This document shows, one piece after another, positions 61,591-64,000 of a DNA stretch of 64,000 bases. This DNA comes from Mactromeris polynyma (taxonomy: Eukaryota; Mollusca; Bivalvia; Venerida; Mactridae): positions 9,321,385-9,385,384 of the forward strand of contig JASFXZ010000010.1 in the NCBI GenBank assembly GCA_032209605.1. The letters are read 5' to 3'. The position numbers and the translations under genes are program-made. The number at the start of each line of letters is the position of its first letter. The first letter of the stretch is position 1. Below the pieces are notes generated by a model that worked only from the letters and a program-made list of their open reading frames with translations, was not told where the DNA came from and made no database searches.

Positions 61591-61911
61591 CTATACATAG
61601 TTCCCACATCTACAATATTTACCTTCCTTGTTCTTAAGCGCGGTCGTTTTGATAGCCAAAACTGATAAGCCCTAAATATGTGATTATTGAGAAAAAAACA
61701 AAATAATTTGCATATGACAACTACTATTTCTTTAACTTACTGAGTCAAATGCCCACATGAGCATAATGTATCAGTTATTTTTTATATATCGGATTAGTTC
61801 ATCATCGTTAACATTATATTCCTCATAAACATTAAGGAAATTTGCCTATCAAAATGGCCGACAATTCAGAACAAGGGAGGTAAATATTGTAGATGTGAGA
61901 ACTATGTATAG
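61591..61911. mobile_element. MITE with 44-bp inverted ends
   Basis: Ends 61591-61634 and 61868-61911 are inverted copies at 42 of 44 positions, starting ctatacatagtt. The 321-base element has no coding frame. A diverged right half of the same family lies at 62460-62712. Confidence 0.85.
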
Positions 61912-61913
61912 TA

Positions 61914-62064
61914 CAGTGCAACCTGGCCAGAACAACATCATTCGGACTTTGACTGTTGTTGAGAGGTTATTTCTCTAAGGGGTTGCATTGATAACATAGT
62001 CTTACAACTGGAAAAAATACTGTTGTAGAAGAGTTCGTTGTACTTAAGTTAAGAGGTTGCACTG
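61914..62064. mobile_element. Small MITE with cagtgcaacct ends
   Basis: The left end cagtgcaacct and right end aggttgcactg are perfect inverses; the left is flanked by TA, the right by CA. The element abuts the MITE at 61591-61911, separated only by TA. A similar left end (tagtgcaacctccaacaata) occurs alone at 57532. Confidence 0.7.
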
Positions 62065-62459
62065 CATATAGATCTACATCCTGTCTAGAAATAAATGGCA
62101 TCTAGATGCGAACACAAACACAACACATACCACATAGAGTAATGCATGACCCCAAGTAGCTTCTAAATTTACACTGGGACGTGATTACACTGAAGTATCT
62201 GCAAAATGGCAGTTTCATGTAATATGTTTATACTTAATTTTGAATAACATTAGGGAAGTTTTATCATAAATCGAGATTGTATGACATTAAACATATAACA
62301 TTGACTCCTGACATTTGTAAACGAATTGCTAAGGGTTATATGCTAGTCACCGTCAAGACAAATTAAGTAGTATCGCACGCAATGTTAAATTAAAAGTCAC
62401 AGGGATTGCTCAAATCATACGCAAGTCCACGGATATCTAAATGGTTTAAATGTCATCAG
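62065..62459. other. Gene-free stretch
   Basis: Nothing recognised. Confidence 0.4.
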
Positions 62460-62712
62460 CCATTTCGATTCCCAAATATATGATAGTTAAGAAAATATCA
62501 AGAGAATTTGCATGTGAAATCCGCCTTTTCTGAAATTTTCTGAGCCATCTGCCCACATGAGTACAATGAATAAGTATTGTTGTTATATATCTGTTTAGTT
62601 TCTCTTCTTTAACATTACATTCCCTATAAACTTTAAGGAGTTTGCCTATCAATATGGCTGACTATTCAGAACACGAGCGGTAAATATTATAAATGTTGGA
62701 ACTATCTATTGT
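62460..62712. repeat. Diverged half-copy of the 61591-61911 MITE
   Basis: Matches 61670-61911 in the same orientation (gcccacatgag, tttgcctatca, atatggc, ttcagaaca.gag.ggtaaatatt). The left inverted end is missing. Confidence 0.7.
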
Positions 62713-62828
62713 CATGGTTAGTAGAAATCATACATTAACTTCGTTTTAAATGAATAATGTGTGAAATGTGCAGTCTTGCAAAACAAAATTCAAAGCCAAG
62801 AAAACAAGATATGTTTGTAAAACATTAT

Positions 62829-62910
62829 CCCCCCCCCCCTGTGAAGTTGACATTTGATCCCGTGACCCCAAAATCAATAGGGTTCCTCTGTTCGAAGGGG
62901 GGGGGGGGCA
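62829..62910. repeat. C-run and G-run flanking a dispersed repeat core
   Basis: Eleven C (62829-62839) and twelve G (62897-62908) bracket a segment with gtgaccccaaaatcaatagg, a motif I recognise as common in bivalve dispersed repeats. The runs could pair, and they are also likely assembly-error spots. Confidence 0.5.
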
Positions 62911-63480
62911 TAATTAATATATTCAGTCCAACGTGGTGACATTGTCATCTGTTCTGATAAGGGGAACTAATTACCCATTAGAGCAGACCGTTGTTTAAAC
63001 TTGGTCACTTCCGGTCTTTGTTTCACTTCCGATAACGAGACCGGCTGTTATTGGTTGACATTTCTTATTAAATATGACTAATTGTAATCGATGCTATTCA
63101 ATTGTGAATACATTTTCATGACACGACTTCTCCTGACGAAGTTTACAGTACTCTTTCTCCATAGCGTTTTTCATAAGCAAATACAATGAAAGGACACCGC
63201 TTGTATGGCACCAAAATCATGGAAATAGGAAAATTACTGTGTTGTTGAATTTATACACATTATTAAATTATTAGGATTCGAATTGCACAAAAAAATGTGA
63301 TATTCATTTTAACACTGCGACATGTCATTAAATTGACGGAAGGCTTTAGACAGGAAATGTATTCCAACCTGAATTTGAATGGAAAACAGGTAAATATTTG
63401 CACAAGATTGTTGTGCCAATCAACTTCGAAGTTGGTCGAATGCAATTTAGAAATACCGTGAAATACTTTTAAGAGTGTGT
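62911..63480. other. Gene-free stretch
   Basis: Contains two cacttccg motifs (around 63006 and 63025) that resemble ETS-factor sites near a promoter, but no gene starts nearby in the window. Confidence 0.3.
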
Positions 63481-63483
63481 GAT

Positions 63484-63770
63484 GCATATGTCAATGTGAC
63501 AGAACACCATACGCAGACTACCCTTAGCATATGTCAATGAAAACGCGATAAAATCTCAAAGTGACTATAACTAATAAGGTTGCTAAAGACCGATGATGCG
63601 CAGTGGTATAGGGGTAGAGAGTTAATGAATCATATGTCAATGTGTCGGAACACCATACGAAGATTCCCCTTAGCATGTGTCAATGAAAACACGATAAAAT
63701 CTCAAAGTGACTATAACTTATGACGTTGCTAAAGACCGATGATGCGCAGTGGTCGAGTGGTAGAGCACCT
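63484..63770 (+). repeat. 146-bp tandem duplication including the SINE 5' junction
   Basis: Two units start with catatgtcaatgtg and run through aaagaccgatgatgcgcagtgg. Unit 1 ends shortly after the first bases of the SINE (to about 63625); unit 2 leads into the complete SINE. The SINE start is therefore part of the duplicated unit. Confidence 0.85.
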
Positions 63771-63948
63771 GACTCCTGATCAGAAGAACGTGAGTTCGAG
63801 CCCCGCAATGGGCAGAGTTTGATCACTAACTTCACACTCCCTAAATTTGGCGCGAGTACTGGTTGGTAGCCAGGAAGCAGCCATCGAGAATGATTAATAT
63901 AAGAACTTGTTTCACAATCGATGTAAAAAAAGTAAAAAAGTTTAAATC
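63743..63948 (+). mobile_element. tRNA-derived SINE with 12-bp target duplication
   Basis: The head has an A box (tggtcgagtggtagagc) and a B box (agttcgagccc) at tRNA-like spacing. The tail contains aagaacttgtttcacaatcg and then an A-rich end. The direct repeat aaagaccgatga flanks it at 63731-63742 and 63949-63960. It is different from the SINE at 60652. Confidence 0.85.
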
Positions 63949-64000
63949 AAAGACCGATGAATTAATTGTGTAACATATGACATAAGGCATAGAGGTAACC

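Noticed and set aside
63743..63815. Stand-alone tRNA gene
   Set aside because: The A and B boxes belong to a SINE with tail and target duplication; the acceptor stem does not pair properly.

Overview
The window is A+T-rich animal nuclear DNA from a draft assembly, with one 200-base N gap at 42293-42492. Short exons lie far apart between GT..AG introns, and the repeats are of animal type (tRNA-derived SINEs, LINE 3' ends, hAT-, Harbinger- and mariner-type MITEs, many minisatellites). Several dispersed repeats and a glutathione transferase of the sigma type prominent in molluscs point to a mollusc, most likely a bivalve. That assignment rests on pattern recognition, not on a search.

Three protein genes are supported, all on the plus strand. 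(1) A single-exon C2-domain gene (1019-1819) has a TATA box and poly(A) signals. Its locus lies in a segmental duplication. The second copy (5676-7702) lost 3395 bases inside and keeps the promoter and only the first 36 or so codons, now joined to foreign sequence. (2) A ten-exon gene (15613-43090) encodes a 543-residue, membrane-anchored JMJD8-like JmjC protein followed by three TPR repeats. (3) A five-exon sigma-class glutathione transferase (50647-56046) encodes 211 residues with two unusual residues in the glutathione site. A possible minus-strand terminal exon of unknown identity lies at 57874-58079.

The most striking structure is shared by genes 2 and 3. Four minisatellites sit directly on exon-intron junctions and their units are copies of the junction itself. 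They are upstream of JmjC exon 5 (about 1.76 kb, roughly 36 copies of a 3' splice site plus the start of the exon), downstream of GST exon 2 (copies of the exon end and its donor), downstream of GST exon 4 (many degenerate copies of its end and donor), and upstream of GST exon 5 (copies of the acceptor and exon start). The two JmjC units nearest exon 5 are 51 bases long and open in the coding frame, so use of an upstream acceptor would add 17 or 34 residues inside the JmjC domain.

Layout: 1-7702 duplicated C2 locus with LINE-derived PHD-finger fragments; 7703-15612 gene-poor, with tandem and dispersed repeats and a LINE tail; 15613-43090 JmjC-TPR gene, whose introns hold a 28-bp minisatellite, several MITEs, hairpins, a LINE 3' end and an inverted repeat pair flanking exon 4; 43091-50641 mostly unique A+T-rich DNA, then a LINE fragment and a 206-bp tandem duplication; 50647-56046 GST; 56047-64000 repeat-rich DNA with a higher-order tandem repeat, adjacent MITEs and two SINEs with clear target-site duplications. 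The genes show no evident functional link to each other.
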